The position numbers were made by a program, and so were the translations under genes. Under the pieces are notes generated by a model. The model saw nothing but the letters and a program-made list of their open reading frames with translations. It made no database searches and was not told the DNA's origin. From positions 12,836,001 to 12,896,000 of the forward strand of contig NC_079887.1 of assembly GCF_029227915.1 (NCBI RefSeq): DNA of 60,000 bases, written 5' to 3'. Below are positions 43,253-55,359 of this stretch, in pieces (position 1 is the first letter of the stretch; every line of letters begins with the position of its first letter). Source of the stretch: Hydractinia symbiolongicarpus (Eukaryota; Cnidaria; Hydrozoa; Anthoathecata; Hydractiniidae).

Positions 43253-46200
43253 TTAATGCGGTGAACAGAGGTATTCATGCAGAGGTATATCAACCACTTC
43301 ATTTAGTTCGATTAAACCGCTTCTCATGACATGCACAAATGTAGAAATTTTTGTGTCTGGTCGACCATGACAAAGATAATCGTTGATTAACGCTTCTAAA
43401 CTGTCAACTCCGTAATGAGATTTCTCCTTGTACAGGAGTTTAAAGATTCTATCAAGTTTTTCTTTTTTATTTGAGTTGCACTTTCTAACTAAGTCATCGC
43501 TCATTGCCATAATTATGGCCAATGGCAAGATTGTCAATAGACCTACGTAAAAATTTAAAAATTACATTATCAAGTGTGTTTTTAGCTACCACTAGGACAG
43601 TGGTAGCTAAAACTTTTATTGGTAACTCTATTAATAAGGGTTTAAATTAAAAGCTTTCATTTCTGTTACAGAAGTCGTGCAAGAGTAAGATTAATTCAAC
43701 TAGAAAACCAATCAAGGTATCAATCCTATTTTCATGCTGAGCTCCCCGCAGAAAAGATAAAGTCACACTTGATCTTTAGCAATACTTATCCCAAGATTAA
43801 CCAAACAAAGGAAAAAAAAATAGCAACAAAAGCTACCTTCAAATTTCTTTTTACACCCTGTCACGGTACAGAAGGCAGGTGTATCTTTGTTGAGAGTTTT
43901 AATCAACAATGTGCCTTCGTTTGTGCTATTACCAATTTGGTAAGCAGAACTGACGTTGTTGGTAATATCTAAAGAAAATAAGAAGTCTCTTAAAAACATA
44001 CAGGCAAGATTTGAGATACCAACACATTAACGAATCAGTAAGGTTATAGTTTGTAAATTCCGCAAAGAATACCTATACTCGAATTGTTATGTGGATTGGA
44101 AATTGCACTTGGAACTGATGAACGAGGAGAACTGGAAGGTTCATTTTGTTGAGGTGGATTAACTTGGCTTTCAGAATCCTTACTTTCACTTGGACCGCGT
44201 CCTGAAGATAAATTATTGGAAGTGTCAATAGCGTTTTTATTGAAATTGTGAAATTAAAAAATATGAAATAGTAACATGGAATAGCTGTAGTTTTGCTTTA
44301 TACTTATGTTAAAAGTGAAGTTGATCATGGATTTTCAGGACAATTACAAACGAGACGGAAATACGTTAATGCGAAAAAAAAATTATTCAACTGAAAAAGC
44401 ACTCATACTCTTTATATCGTCAGGACTTTCTCCTGCAACAATACCGTTAACATCTGAAGATCGGTCCAAAATTAAAGGAAGCAATTGAAATTCATTTACT
44501 GAAGTTGTTATTACAACTACTTCCATGTCTTCAGAAAATCTCACCTGGTGTACTGCTTAACAGTTCCACTCTTTCCTCGTCACCCGTTGGCCCATTTTCA
44601 CCTGAAAATAAAAATAAAATATTTGATCATTGTATTGCAAATCTTAAATATCTGATGAGTATTTAGTTTAAAAGCACTTACCTGTCTCATCAATTGTACT
44701 TGATGGAGGAAGGTCAACTCGTAATTCGTCTTAAAGAAAAATTAACTTGAGCTAAGCATCAGTTACATTGAAATATTTTAAAGGCATTTACATGATATAT
44801 GGTAACAGACAGTGCTATCTCTTATGACTTCTTTCTGGTCAGGTGAAACATTGATGGCTGATACAGTTATAACGTGAACAGTTCATGCACAATCTTACCA
44901 CTATCGATGACGTCTTCACTTCGGTCGTGACGGCTAACAATATTTTCATTTGGTTCACCTGCATTGGAACGACCTAAAATAGTGCAATATGACAGAATAA
45001 GACTCACTCAAATGTGCATAAATAAATTTATCTGTACTGACATTTGTAAGATTTACCTCCGTGATTAGTTTGACGACTACAACTTCCACAAATAGATGGT
45101 GGTCCTATGAATAATAAGAAATACCAGGATTTTATACAGAAACAAAACAAGGATCACCCTAACAAGTCAACTGCTTTTATTTTATATTTGAGTTAAAGCT
45201 GGTTCTAACAGTTATTTCTTAAAAAATTAAATAGTTTCTTGCATGTCATATATAAAATTTGCTTTTCGTATTTAAAAAAGAAGCCTTTCGTAGAAATATA
45301 GACATCATCAGGCATTACAACTTGAAAACATACGCAAATATGTATATACAAAACCTAAAAATATCATCTAATTTGTAAGAAAAGTGCATTTAAAAAATTA
45401 CTTATTTGGTTGACATCTGATTGCATATTCACAGTAAACGGTTGTCTAATTAGACATGTAGATGGTTTCCTGCAATGGCTAGACTTATTTCCGTAACACT
45501 CTTATAAAATAAAAGGAGACGTAGTTACTTAATTTCACACAGATTTAGTCGATGACATGTACTATAAGAAAAAGTAATGATTGGATTCATTATATGATGC
45601 ACTTAATAGTTATCTCCCAAATATTAAAATGTCTGTCAAGAAGAACCCAGCAAAAATTTTTGACACACGCATTTTTAAGGTTCATATGGAGGCAGGCTGG
45701 CTCGGTTGACCGGGCTGTCTCGGTTGACTGGGACCTCGCTGCTATTAAGAAACAGATAAAAAATAAAAATGCGTTCATATGATAACCTAGCCAGCCCGCC
45801 TTGCCGAGATATCGGTCAGGCGGGATCTCGCTGTTCTTAAGAAACACATAGAAAAATATAAATGTGTTCTTATGACAGGCAGGCCAGCCCGCCTAGGCGA
45901 GATGAAATTAAAAATAGATTTAAAAAAAAATTTCATCAATTACTTAAAGTTTGAAAGATATTTTTTTGTCTTCATTGTTTATGAAACTTTTGTGAAATGT
46001 AAACAACTTTTCCATCCCGGCTGGTCGAGATGTAAAAAACTTCATATGAACACGAGATGAAAATCTCCCCGGCTAGCCGAGCCAACCCGCCTCCATGTGA
46101 ACAGCCCTTAGAAAATGCGATACATATAAACCATTGGTACATCAAAAAGAAAATACATTAGCTACCCATTAGAAGACTGAAGTTCCCATAAGATATGAAA

Positions 46201-49200
46201 GAAATGCGGAAACTTTCACACAGCACACAAAGTCTCTAGCAACTTTAAAAAATAGGAAGCAAATTATAAACAAGAGAGTTTTTGGAAAACAAAATTCCAA
46301 TTTTGCACTGTGAACTTTAGTGTTTATAGTAGATAGTGCACTTGGTCCCCTGATTGGCAGACTACATCTCGAAATTTGACCACAGGTACAAGAAACTGTT
46401 GAAACAAATATGAAATTACCTTCGGAAATATTATCTTTCAAACTTTAAAAAAATGCTAACAGGTGTCAGCTGAAAGTTTACTGGTTATTATGAATTATAT
46501 TAGACTTTATAATGAGCAAGAGCAAGCATCTTTAAAGAAATTTCGAGGGGATCAAGTCAAAGCTGATAAAAAGAAACAGTCATTGAGTTAGGTGCTGCAT
46601 ACACTGTAAAAAAAGAAAAGCTGCTGAATTTGTTATAAAAATGCTAAAAGAGGAAAATCAACTGGTTGTTACTTTCCGCAAAAAAGCAGGGGAAAAAACA
46701 ACTACAAGGAGAAGGAATAGCAATGAAAATATCAATAAATCAAAAAAATGTAAAATTTTCATAAAAAGATTTTCCTTTGCAAGCGAGTTGTTAGCACTGG
46801 CTAGTTGATTCCTTTGTCTCATATTCAGTTCTATTTAGTTTTATTTAAGCAAAGGGTCAGAAAATATTCAACCTGTACTACGAACCCACATTAAACAGAA
46901 ACGTTTCAACATGATCTTAAGGTCTATTACAAAAGAGAGGACCATGTGGAATGACTTGGACTAGAGTGATTTTCAAGATGGAAAATTTAATCACAAAGAA
47001 ATAAAAAAATCTTTGTTTACTATAGTAACCCGTTTACATGGAAAATAATTGCAGAGTGCTGCAGGCCTTTCCTGAAGCAAAAGATCCTTGAGCTAAAGTC
47101 TACTTTAAATAAACAATTAGATTCATATAAACTCTTTTTCATCATGAAATAACTTAAAAGTAACAACACTCTTACTCTCCATGTTATAAGATTTGTTTTT
47201 GTACATGTTCACGCTTTTAAATTTTAAGAGCTAATAACAATCTTCAAATCATGTCCAAAATCATCTCAACGATTTCTCTTACTTAAGCAAATGTTTCTTT
47301 TAAATACAATAACTATTAACATACTTACTTTCCACATTTAATAGTTGTGCCCCTTCATTTGCCCCAGGTACAAACCTGACTACTGGCCATAAAACTAAAT
47401 AAAAATAATCAACTAATTGATAAATTCTGGACAATGGACACAAAAAGACAATTGATGTATTACATGCATATTTATAATTTTATTTTTTAAAAATGTTACA
47501 TTTTAGCAGAACTTTTTCCACACACAAAAATACTCTCTCAAGGCTTACACCACTGCAACAGTGGAGACTCTTCTTTTTACATGGGAAATAAATCCAGAAA
47601 GAAAAAGAGGTCAACAAAATAAAGGAGCTGGTACTAGTAAAGCTATTATTGTAAAATTACTATTGTAATATTTTCATTACTCTTGTACTGGCACTATTGT
47701 AAAATGTTTTGTTTTTTTAATTGTTTCTGTCAACAAAAATATTAGGGGCTTGCTGCTAGTTTAGTAACACCATTATCACTTTTTTGGGAAATGCCTTTTA
47801 TTTTAGCAAATTCGAATTTATGTCATTTTAGATGACAAAGTGTAAAAATAGAAAATATCGTAAATGCAGAGACAGACAGACGACGGCTATTTATAATACA
47901 GATTACCTTTGACTGTTTTTAATTAGTAATTAGATTTTAGAAAATACCTACAATATCAACTATTATTATTACCTCTTTTTTTTATAAGATATCCAATAGT
48001 AATTATCACTGCGATAATTATTAAAGAACCGAGAATAACAGCTACAACTATAATAGTTGTCAAATCGACATTTGACTCAGTTTTCTGGTTGCTTGATGGA
48101 TTGTATGGAATCTAAAAAAAGTACTTGATTAAATATTGTCGCCTTAAATACAGCACATTTTTGGATTCTTCCTTAACAGTCTTAAAAAATTCTACTCTGT
48201 TACAACTTAAAAAAAAGTCAAAATATACCAGTGTTTTCAGTGTTGTGTCAATTTCTGTGGGAACAGGTAGTATAGTTGTAGAGCTACTTTTTTCAAAAGT
48301 TGTCTCTTGTGTTACTTTTTTCGTTGGTACTTTTTTCGTTGGTACTTTTTTCGTGGGGACTTTTGTAGTTGTTTCTCTGGCTGGAGATTTATTTGGTTTT
48401 TTTGTTGCCTGAAAAATAGTATCAGCATTTAAAATCACAAAATGTTATTCAGAGAAATAATTGTTATAGTACTATTCCTAACAAAAAATTTTCCATGAGC
48501 TGTTGCTATTTTTAGATTTTACTGAAAGTTCCATTTACAAGGAAGATTCCAAAAATACTTTTATGATCATAATACCAAAATTTCTAACCGTAAATTGTGA
48601 ATCTGTTTATAAATTGAATCTATTTTTTTGTCACATCAGGAATAAAAAACAAGAATTGAGAGTCACACCTGTGTACGAGGCGACTGTGATGTAAGAGGAA
48701 CACACAAACCAATGGATTTTGTACAGATTCTTCTTTCTGAAGTACCACAATTTGGGCATTTTTTGCACCAAAATGAGTTACTTGGTTCATCATTAAAATA
48801 CCCACTAGGACAATCACCACACGTATCATTTAAGGGATATACATAAGTTTTGTTTACATCACATTGAACAGGTTGCTGCCCAACTGGACATAGTGCACAA
48901 TCCATGCATGTCTTTTTTCCCTGTTCATCAACAACTTCACGTTCTCCGTAATTACAATTGCCTGCCATCTAAAAAGGCAAACATAAAATAGTTCATTAAG
49001 GACACAAACAGAAGAAAAAATAATACTTCTTTTGATGATCATCTGAATCTGTTGATATTTCTCTAATTTATTATTTTGCAGTATATTAAAATGCCTCTAG
49101 TGGTAGAGTGATGAGGCCCTTCTTCCACTTTCTAGCAACAGCTAATTTTAAATACCTGATTTCAGAACTTTCATATCATTTTTACAGTTTTATCGCACTT

Positions 49201-50680
49201 AGCCACACCGAGTTTTAACCCCCCGTTTCCTGTAGTAAAGCCTTCAAAACATGCTAGAATGCAGAGGCTGTGTCAAGGAATTTACAGTTTTTCTCGAGAT
49301 GTGTTTGCTGCTGATGTGTCAACATTGCAAGGCTTTCAGGTTTTGTTTCATAGCAAATCATATGAAGTTTTAAGACATGCCAAATCCATTGAAATTTGGA
49401 AATTTACCATTTCTAACACTATATGGAGTTTAGGATTTAATACTTTGCTCCTGAGAGTAAAGGGTTCAAACTCCAACATTCAAAATATTGCGTAGCTTGA
49501 AATAATTATAATATAAAGGCATAACTATATATATCCTCTGCAATGCCAAGGGGAGGGTGTAACTATTGTGTACATCAGTCAAAAACTTAGAAGTAAATTC
49601 CTGATTTCCCTGATAAATCCTAATAAATTTTCCTGACATATCATCAATACTACTATTTAATATTCAACCAATTGTTAACCAAATGTATTTTCTGAATCGA
49701 TAACACTACATAGTGCGAATAAAAAGATTTACTACAATTATCTCTGACTTTAATTTTTTGATTTCCCTGACTTTCTTCAAAAATTGCCTTTCCAATCCCT
49801 TGTTTTTTTTAAAATAGTCAATTGTAGTAATCCCTGATAATTTCGTGATTGCCCTAATTTCCAGGTGGATGCTGATCTACATCGTACCATGCTCTACCAA
49901 AAAGTGTAGCCATATTAACTTTAACGAAACAATTTTTTTGCTTCCTGTTTAACAAAGTTTTGGAATTGACACAAACTTATGTGATTTTAATTATTTTTGC
50001 TATGTTTTCATACCACCATTGTATCAACCATTTGAGGGAAGCTTTAACAATTGACTTAAAGATAAATATTTTTTGTAAAAACACCTTTTTGAGGTATATG
50101 TCCAGGTAAAGCAAGAATGTTTAGAATTTTTCCAGTTACAGCTATTCTGTTAGACACAAATAATAACTTTCAGTACTGCAAATTCGTTAAACTTTATTTA
50201 TGCAGAAGTGTTATTACAAACAATAAAGACAATGTGTGGCCTCAAAGTCTCAGCGTTTTTAGAAAACCTTTTGTAAGTGTGCGGTAAAAAGCACACTTTA
50301 AGTGTTTTAGGTGTGGTTATCAGTGTGCTGCATTCATGTAAAACATGGTATTCTGCATCCGTCACAGAGGTCATGTAGCAAAAAATCAAGGGTCCCTTTT
50401 TATTAGTGGCGTTTAGCTATAGCATTGCATTGCATTGCAATACCTTTGAGGCTAAATAACTATATAGAATGGTTAAAAAAATTAACATCTTCTCCTGTAT
50501 GGGCTAAGGGCCACCTTTGATCAAAATTGTTCAAATGTAAATACCATAAAACAGTTCGAAATGTTCAATTTTTCAATATATACCTACACTCGTAAAGTAA
50601 TACTAAAATTGTGAAAAAGTTAAAAAACCTACCAAAACATGTGGCACGAAAAATAAAAGGATGACCCGACACATCATCAT
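43253..50680 (-). CDS. TNF-receptor-superfamily-like transmembrane receptor, 14 exons, putative death-like domain
   Basis: Exons: 50680-50633, 48968-48669, 48408-48229, 48111-47973, 47394-47329, 46434-46420, 45500-45402, 45104-45057, 44973-44899, 44729-44682, 44601-44545, 44201-44073, 43968-43837, 43542-43253. All are GT-AG and phases agree (0,0,0, then 1 throughout). The total is 1626 nt, 541 aa. Residues 1-16 are a signal peptide (MMMCRVILLFFVPHVL). Residues 21-102 hold about three cysteine-rich repeats (CMDCALC, CGDCPSGYFND, CKKCPNC, ICTKSIGLC), spaced as in EDAR/XEDAR/TROY. A Lys/Thr stalk with PTKKV repeated three times follows, then a membrane segment (about 194-217, TTIIVVAVILGSLIIIAVII), a Ser/Pro/Glu-rich tail, and a C-terminal ~90-residue region (DSLEALINDYLCHGRP, ISTFVHVMRSGLIELNEVV) with death-domain helix-5/6 character. 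The in-frame TGA at 50686-50684 supports the start. The 15-nt exon 6 is tentative. Confidence 0.82.
43583..43609. repeat. Perfect 11-bp inverted repeat, 5-nt loop, in the last intron
   Basis: tagctaccact and agtggtagcta flank aggac, within the intron between receptor exons 13 and 14. A U-rich run does not follow it. Function unknown. Confidence 0.75.
45672..46110. mobile_element. MITE with piggyBac-like TTAA target, ~435 bp
   Basis: The left end (TTAA)ggttcatatggaggcaggctggctcgg is mirrored by ccgagccaacccgcctccatgtgaacagccc(TTAG). The interior contains two diverged copies of taagaaaca-atgcgttcatatgataacctagccagcccgcctt. It lies in the intron between receptor exons 6 and 7. The assignment rests on the TTAA-like target and the GGG/CCC termini. 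Confidence 0.7.
47862..47890. repeat. End fragment of the AGACAGACAGACG repeat
   Basis: gcagagacagacagacgacg matches the end of the repeat at 34826-34990. It lies in the intron after the receptor's membrane exon. Confidence 0.5.
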
Positions 50681-50739
50681 TAATCATCTTGTTTCTATTA
50701 AAAAAAACACTTTTGATAGCAACATGCATAACAAATTTA

Positions 50740-52411
50740 ACTATAATAAAGTACACACACAAAGACGAATTAGTCAAAATGGTGTTGCAAAATGGAAATT
50801 GCCATGTAAATGAAAACGGCCATGTTAACAAAAAAGATTTTTTATAAAAAATGATGCATTGTGATATAGAAATGAATTGCAAATCAAATGCCATATACAC
50901 TGTCATAGAATGCTTTTCTCATACAAAAAAGGGCAGTTACATTTGCAAAGCCCACAAAAAAATAAAGATTGAATGAATTTCTTTATTTTATAAGCTTTTC
51001 TTTGAGTAGAATAAATAGATTTTGTGTCTGAATTTTTTAATTAATTTAATTTAATTGATAAATTTTATTTTTATTTAAACGTTCCTAAAATTGTGATTTT
51101 TTTAGTCTTTAATTTTAATATCCTCATGAAAGCAGTTCAACTCTACCTCAGAATTCCCTTCAACTACTAATTTCGGACTCCGACGGAATATCATAATTTC
51201 CCACTATCAATTCAGTGAGCCTCCTTAAATTTTTCTGCTTTTCATCTTGTATTTTTAAATGTTACTTCCAAACCTCCAACCCTCCTTTTGGGATTGGTGG
51301 AGATTGGTACTTTTAATTGTGTAACATCCACTCCTAAGTATTTTTTTCATTTAGAGTAATATCATACAGTTAGATTTGTGATAAATATTAGTGTTCTGTT
51401 TTGATTCCATTATAAAATTTTGTTGAAGCATTAAATTTGTCCAAAATTTTGTCAGAAAATTTAATTCCCAAAATGATCCAAACTTTTTAGAAGTTAATGT
51501 TTTCGAAGTTAATATATAATTGCATTTAAATTGTGATGATATATATTTTTAAGTAAAGGCAACCACAGCCAGAAAATATATTTTTGGGATCAGTCAGTTG
51601 TCAAAATAAAAATAAAAATTGGGTTGGCACACCAGTTCGTGAGTGTGCAATAACTTGATTTTTTTAAAAAAAATATTTAGGACTTAAACAAAAACTTGAA
51701 TTCAATAGCAAACAGGATTTATGATCTAGAAATGGCATTAATATTTAAAAAAAGCGAAAGAATAATGATTTTAGAACCACAAACAATTTTTATTGTGTTC
51801 CTTATTATAATTATTGCTACACCATTGCCTATTGTTTCCTATGTCATTTCCTCCCAGTTTTGATATGGTTTTCCTCGTTTCCATGCGTTTTCTCACTTGT
51901 TTCCATGCTATTTCTCATGCCATTACACCAAGTGTTACCTATAGTTCGAGATTACTTATTTAGTAGCAAAGGAAGTGTAAAGTTTTATTTCTAACAAATT
52001 ATAACACCAAAGTTCGGAAATAGCATAAAGTTTAAACCTTGTGAAATTGGACTATTACACGCAAAAAATAAAATTGCTTTAAATTAGAAATAAAATTTTA
52101 AAAAATATTTGAGTGCCACCAGCAGATTAATCGATGTGACCATATCGACATGATACAACAAAAATTTTAAAAACAGCGGCTAACATCCTCATCCGTTATT
52201 ATAATTCTAGTTAATATTGCAAAATGCTGTATATTGCGTAAAAAACTATTCTTGTTAATTGGGAACTAAACACAAAATTTTTTTTTCGATACATCGATAC
52301 ATCAAAAATAGGTCGTATATTCCGTAAATTAAAGAAGTGTACCTTAATTTATGTCTCTTTTGCCTAAAAACAGCAATTTCTTTAACAGCAATATGCCTTT
52401 TTTTTCAACAG
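50740..52411. other. Upstream flank of the TNFR-like gene; no other gene seen
   Basis: AT-rich with no supported exons. The region immediately above 50680 must contain the receptor's 5' UTR and promoter. Confidence 0.4.
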
Positions 52412-52583
52412 GCTGCTTAAAAAACTAGAAACTGTTTATAGTAACAAAAATGACATTGCAAAGTACGGTATTAGACAAACTGTAGCAAGAAATATGAATC
52501 CCGGAGAAGACATTGACAAGTTTGATGAAACCTTCCCAAAACGATTTGTTTTACTTTTACTTGCTAAACACAAACCAAAATAA
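52412..52583 (+). CDS. Orphan terminal exon, 56 codons, unrecognised
   Basis: A strong acceptor (ccttttttttcaacag) is followed by an open frame LLKKLETVYSNKNDIAKYGI.. through NMNPGEDIDKFDETFPK to ..LLLLAKHKPK and TAA at 52581-52583. The composition is protein-like and unlike the surrounding sequence. No upstream exon could be linked, so it may be the last exon of a diverged gene or a stranded fragment of one. No family is recognised. Confidence 0.4.
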
Positions 52584-52599
52584 TAACAATTAAAAATTG

Positions 52600-55110
52600 T
52601 TTGTTAAAGGCGCGTATCGAAAAAAATTAACATATCCATTTTTTATATTTATTTCAAAGTTCAGACAGAGTTATGACTTTCCTGAAAATTTGAGGATATA
52701 AAACCTACCAGAAATGGAAATAATGGTATTTCAATATCTTGAGGGGTTTTTATTAGGGTTTTTTTCCAGCCACCATATTTAATGGTCTTGTTGATCTCTT
52801 ATTCTCGTCTAATAAGCAGGCCGTGGTTCTTGTGAAACCGTAGGTAAAGAAACAGCCTTATCTTTAAATGAGCACTGAGATGGAGTTCAATAAAATCGCC
52901 ATTATGGTTGGCTTGGTTCACGCTTTTCTTTTTGGCTTGTTTTTCTTTGTAAAACATAGGATCAAAAAGTGGAAAGAAATTTTGGTTCTGTTTAAAAAAG
53001 AGGCTGAGCGTAAAAACATCTGTATCACTTTCTCCACTTAGATTTAATTTTCTGCTATTCTATTCGCCATTGTTTTTGGAGACCAGACAAAACAAAACAG
53101 AAAGAAGAAATCACAGCATTGCCTCGTGGCCATTAATTATGATAATTAATGCTTATTACGCTCTTTCTTTTTGTATTAGCTTGACAAGGATTACTGCATA
53201 TTATAGGCAAAAAACCCAACGGGGGAGAATGCTCATTGTGATAGTTGAAGATAGTTGAAGCACTATGGAGATAATTAAATTTAGAGCATGAAAGGGAAAT
53301 TCTGAATATTTAGGTATTCTAATTGTGTAGATTTTATACTATCTGCATAAAGAAACGACTAACTGTTTGAACAAAGAAAAAAAATCAAAAAGTAAGACAG
53401 CTAGCGAGGCGAAGCTGTCTTCAGAAACAACAACAAGAAGTGGTCAGTGTTGCAAAAAAGTCTGATTTCAGTAAGTTAAAACGTTTAAATAATAAAGAAT
53501 AACACAGAAACTTCGATTGATTTATCTGATTTATCATGTTCGGAACTTTGTTGATACATTTGTAAAAGCATTATGATGGAAATACAGCTACGGATACTCT
53601 CCCTCCTTCATTATTTTTTCTGTAATGGAATGAATCCAGCAACCATGTGATCGATTTTGCCGTGCAATTATTATTGCATGATTCCTGCAATGAAATGCAA
53701 TGGCGGTTCTGTAGGCGAAGAGAAATTGGGGTGAGTTTGTTATTTCCATGAAACATTTGAACATGTTCTGGTTGTCAGTTTTCAATAAAATTTTCTGGGT
53801 AATGTTTTCTCATGTATATCTTGCAATTTTTACAATAAAATAGGCACCTCAAAAAAAGTCGACTACAGGGTGATTACGCGCTTTTAAGTGATAGCACATA
53901 TTTGCCAGAGTTTTCCTCGGTGCTGTTACAATACTAACTTTATAAAGGTAAATTTATGAATGCATTAATAAGACAAAATGTGAAAAGAAAATGCTTTTTT
54001 TTAACAAAGAAAGAAAACAAGAACCAGCAACAATAAAAAAGTATTTCTCAAATGATCAAGAAGTCTTTATAAAAAATATTTGGCATTTTTAAACATTTTT
54101 GATGCATTGTCACTTCTCAGTTGATAGCAAGTTTATATTTGCAAGAAGCTCATTCAGTAACACAAAAAGCACTGCAGACCGCTTGTCACCCGTCATTTTA
54201 TTTTAAAGAATAAATGAACAATCAAACTTTAAAACATTCAACTGTTCGATGAAAGAACATCCAACATGAAGTTTTTTTATCTAAAATTTCATCCAACATG
54301 GGAGAATCAGGTTGGATGAAATGTTGAACTGGTAGGAATCAGTTATTTGTCATATTAGGGGTGACATAAAAGGGACAAAAAAGATACGAGTTAGTGTTAA
54401 CTATGTTTTAATGAATTATATGCCAAAAAAGTAGATAGTTTTGACCTTTTTAAAAAAGACTTTCCAGATCAAATTGAGCACTTATTGCGATGATACCTAT
54501 AGTGAGCAGCTTTTCAAAACTTTTAGTGCACAACTTTTGCACACTTGACTAATAAAGTACATTTCATCAAAATTATCAACAATTACAAAAATTTGTAGCT
54601 CAAAAAAATCAGTTGCTACATAAAACTTCTGCACTTCGCAACATCACAAACCAGGTTTGTCCCAGTCTTTTTTACTACTAGAATTTGTTTTCTTATTGTA
54701 GAAGTAACAATATATATATGTTTAGTTCCCCCTAAGATACTCTGTGTGTTTTTATCATACTTATAAAAAACACATGCTTGCCGTAACAACCTCCTTTTGT
54801 AATGCTTTCTTTTTAATATAAAGACTGTACGTTGATTGCTTCGCATGATTTAGTTTTGGTTTGGACCTTGACATGTATTACGGCTCAAGGATATTTTCAA
54901 ATAAATAAAAAGAAGAAAAAAAGATTTATCCAAACATAATTAAAAGCTGAAAATAAAAGAAAAATTATTCTCTTTATCTTATATATTAATGCCCTTGCGT
55001 GAGTAAAATTGAGAGTCCATGACACGCAAATCACGGGTGACTTTCTGATGATGTTTCCGTACGCTAAAATTTACTAAAAAATTAAGAAAGCCGCCAAATA
55101 CGAAAATAGG
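52600..55110. other. Gene-free stretch
   Basis: No supported exon was found. A 9-bp hairpin (aagacagct / agctgtctt) is at 53394-53421 and short duplicated phrases (catccaacatg) are at about 54250-54310. ORFs in 53070-53785 and 54616-54846 lack any recognisable feature. Confidence 0.4.
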
Positions 55111-55355
55111 GGGTCCAATTGTCATTTACGCTACAGTGCCTTTCTTGGTCGTAACGGTTAAAATAATTTAATTTTACCCCCGGCTGACGATGTGCGCGCC
55201 GTATCTCATGGAAACAAGTTTTTTATCCACTGAGGGTCCAATTGTCATTTACGCTACAGTGCCTTCTTGGTCGTAACGGTTAAAATAATTTAATTTTACC
55301 CCCGGCTGACGATGTGCGCGCCGTATCTCATGGAAACAAGTTTTTTATCCACTGA
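55111..55355. repeat. Tandem duplication, two ~123-bp units, almost identical
   Basis: gggtccaattgtcatttacg at 55111 recurs at 55234. The two units, each ending ttttttatccactga, differ by one base (cctttcttgg versus ccttcttgg). The unit is more GC-rich than its surroundings (cccccggctgacgatgtgcg). Confidence 0.92.
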
Positions 55356-55359
55356 AAAA

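Noticed and set aside
50198-50389. Cys-containing minus ORF considered as an extra CRD exon of the receptor
   Set aside because: Spacing does not match a TNFR repeat, and the signal exon joins the CRD exon at 48968 in phase without it.
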